Positions 62,736 through 64,000 of a stretch of 64,000 nt of DNA are shown piece after piece. Origin of the DNA: Erigeron canadensis (taxonomy: Eukaryota; Streptophyta; Magnoliopsida; Asterales; Asteraceae); the NCBI RefSeq assembly GCF_010389155.1, contig NC_057762.1, positions 31,370,055 to 31,434,054 of the forward strand, given 5' to 3'. A program made the position numbers and the translations under genes. The notes beneath the pieces are model-generated. The model searched no databases and was not told where the DNA came from. It saw nothing but the letters and a program-made list of their open reading frames with translations. Numbering within the stretch: the first letter of the stretch is position 1; every line of letters begins with the position of its first letter.

Positions 62736-63405
62736 GTTTTTGACTTTTTTGCTTTTCATTGAATATGTAGTTACTTTTATTCCATCTTGAGACACACCGA
62801 AGATAAGCTTGATAGTATTTGCACATATATATTTTTTGAAAGGCTAGTATATTTGAATATAACTCCAGGTTTACAACTAAAGTTATGTAAAAATTAAAAT
62901 ATTCATATTAAATTCACACTAAATTTAACAAATAAGGTAACATCGTCTTCTAGTGAATCTCCACATGCTCGAGCTCCATCGATGATTCTGTCAATTTTGT
63001 ATGATTAAATACAAAAAGTTGACACAAACCTATAGTGATTACAATATTACATAATAGGTGGATAAAATTTTTAAACTTATAAATGTTAAGATTTCTCAGA
63101 GTTTAGACTGGCAAGTTTCTGTCACTATAGATTGAAATTAACTTTAGGTAAAAATAAACATTTGATTAGTCAGTATGAAAAATCTAAAAAGAATGGTGTA
63201 CTAAATCAAATATAACATATCAGTGAATCGGGGTCAAGTATGTACCTGAGGTGAAATAAATAGGTATTACAAATAAAAATGTATTTGATCTGAATAATGT
63301 TACAAAGAGTCCAACTAAAATGACTAATAAAACAAGGGTCATGCTGCATGGCATGGCATAATATGACGAAATAGAAAGGTTATTTGATTTAGAAAAAGAG
63401 AGGCT
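62736..63405. other. Intergenic, SMU1 3' flank
   Basis: AT-rich sequence between the TIP3 upstream region and the SMU1 stop codon. No gene or clear repeat was recognised. Confidence 0.5.
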
Positions 63406-63915
63406 TCATGGCTTCCATAGCTTCATGGTGCAGTCTTCACCATATGTGGCTATAAGATTCCGGTGGGGATGATGACAAATTCCGATCACATCCTTCTCAT
63501 GCACCTGCATGTACAAGGTTGCGGTAAGTCCAATTGCAACCAGAATGGACTCGGTTTTTATTTTTTTAGAACAACATTCTATTTTACTTCTAAAATTGAA
63601 GTATGTTGGGGATGAAACTCAGAATTCTTGAAAAAACGCCTATTAATCCACCCCCACAAAATGTGGGAAGTTGGATTCGAACCCAGTTGATCCTCCTGAG
63701 GTCAAATACCTTACCAATGGGCCACCAACTAGTTTTTGCATTTATATTTAATACATCAACTGATCAACTATTTACAGAAAAGTGGAGAAAACTTGTTAGG
63801 GGTCAACAAACCCGTTTTGCCACATCTAATTAATGATCATTATGTGAAAGGTGAACAACATACCTTCATCAAGTGCTCAAGTTTGCCAGATTGATGGCTG
63901 AAGCAGTACAGGTTC
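63406..63915 (-). CDS. SMU1: WD40 protein SMU1, last two exons (5' part off the window)
   Basis: Exons in coding order: 63915-63864 and 63504-63406 (TGA). They read [17 protein letters not shown] joined to [20 protein letters not shown] and [12 protein letters not shown]. The [19 protein letters not shown]...KLWKP end is the conserved last WD40 blade of SMU1, a spliceosome-associated protein acting in pre-mRNA splicing. Everything upstream lies beyond 64000. The intron between the exons holds a SINE. Confidence 0.93.
63541..63732 (-). mobile_element. SINE in SMU1 intron
   Basis: On the minus strand: TTGGTGGCCCATTGGTAAGG, 'tatttgacctcaggaggatc', B-box-like GGGTTCGAATCC, then the 'gtgggggtggattaata' body and a T-rich plus-strand end. 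It is the same family as at 22282 and 55226. No target duplication confirmed. Confidence 0.65.
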
Positions 63916-64000
63916 CTGCAGATTGTTTTATAATGCAAGTATTAGCAAATATTAACTGGATTGGAAGAAGGGAATCAAAAGCAGAGGTGATATGACCCAG

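Overview
The window is nuclear DNA of a flowering plant. Genes are split by many short AT-rich GT-AG introns, intergenic DNA is AT-rich and full of small non-autonomous transposons, and the gene set is plant-specific: plastid-division protein PARC6, topoisomerase VI subunit RHL1, seed tonoplast aquaporin TIP3 and a plastid TrhO-like rhodanese. It reads as a eudicot; an asterid, possibly Asteraceae, is my impression and not proven.

Layout. 1-10830 holds two direct tandem copies (about 7.2-7.7 kb apart) of an unusual gene. It encodes shortened 14-3-3-like units joined to a tail resembling the NOI (RIN4-type) motif. Copy 1 is cut by the window start; copy 2 is complete in outline but has two in-frame stops. 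10831-16515 is intergenic with a 1.38-kb MULE-type element (9-bp target duplication), an unrecognised broken coding remnant and an 822-bp hAT-type element. 16552-21634 (+) is STR8. 21635-24117 is intergenic with an Emigrant/pogo-type MITE and a SINE. 24118-30634 (-) is PARC6/CDP1 in 12 exons. 32040-32567 is a decayed FAR1/MULE-transposase fragment. 33184-39495 (-) is RHL1 in 12 exons. 42634-43740 (+) is a single-exon RING-H2 E3 ligase. 43741-52573 is a long intergenic stretch with MITEs and SINE-like repeats. 52574-56754 (+) is a clade-E-like PP2C. 57370-59050 resembles the LTR and leader of a degraded LTR retrotransposon. 59609-61754 (-) is TIP3, with RY and ABRE motifs upstream. 63406-63915 (-) is the 3' end of SMU1, running off the right edge.

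The conserved genes are ordinary single-copy-type plant genes with no sign of operating as a cluster. The main novelty candidate is the tandem 14-3-3-like/NOI-like gene pair at the left end. Both parents of that fusion, 14-3-3 proteins and RIN4/NOI proteins, belong to plant signalling and immunity.
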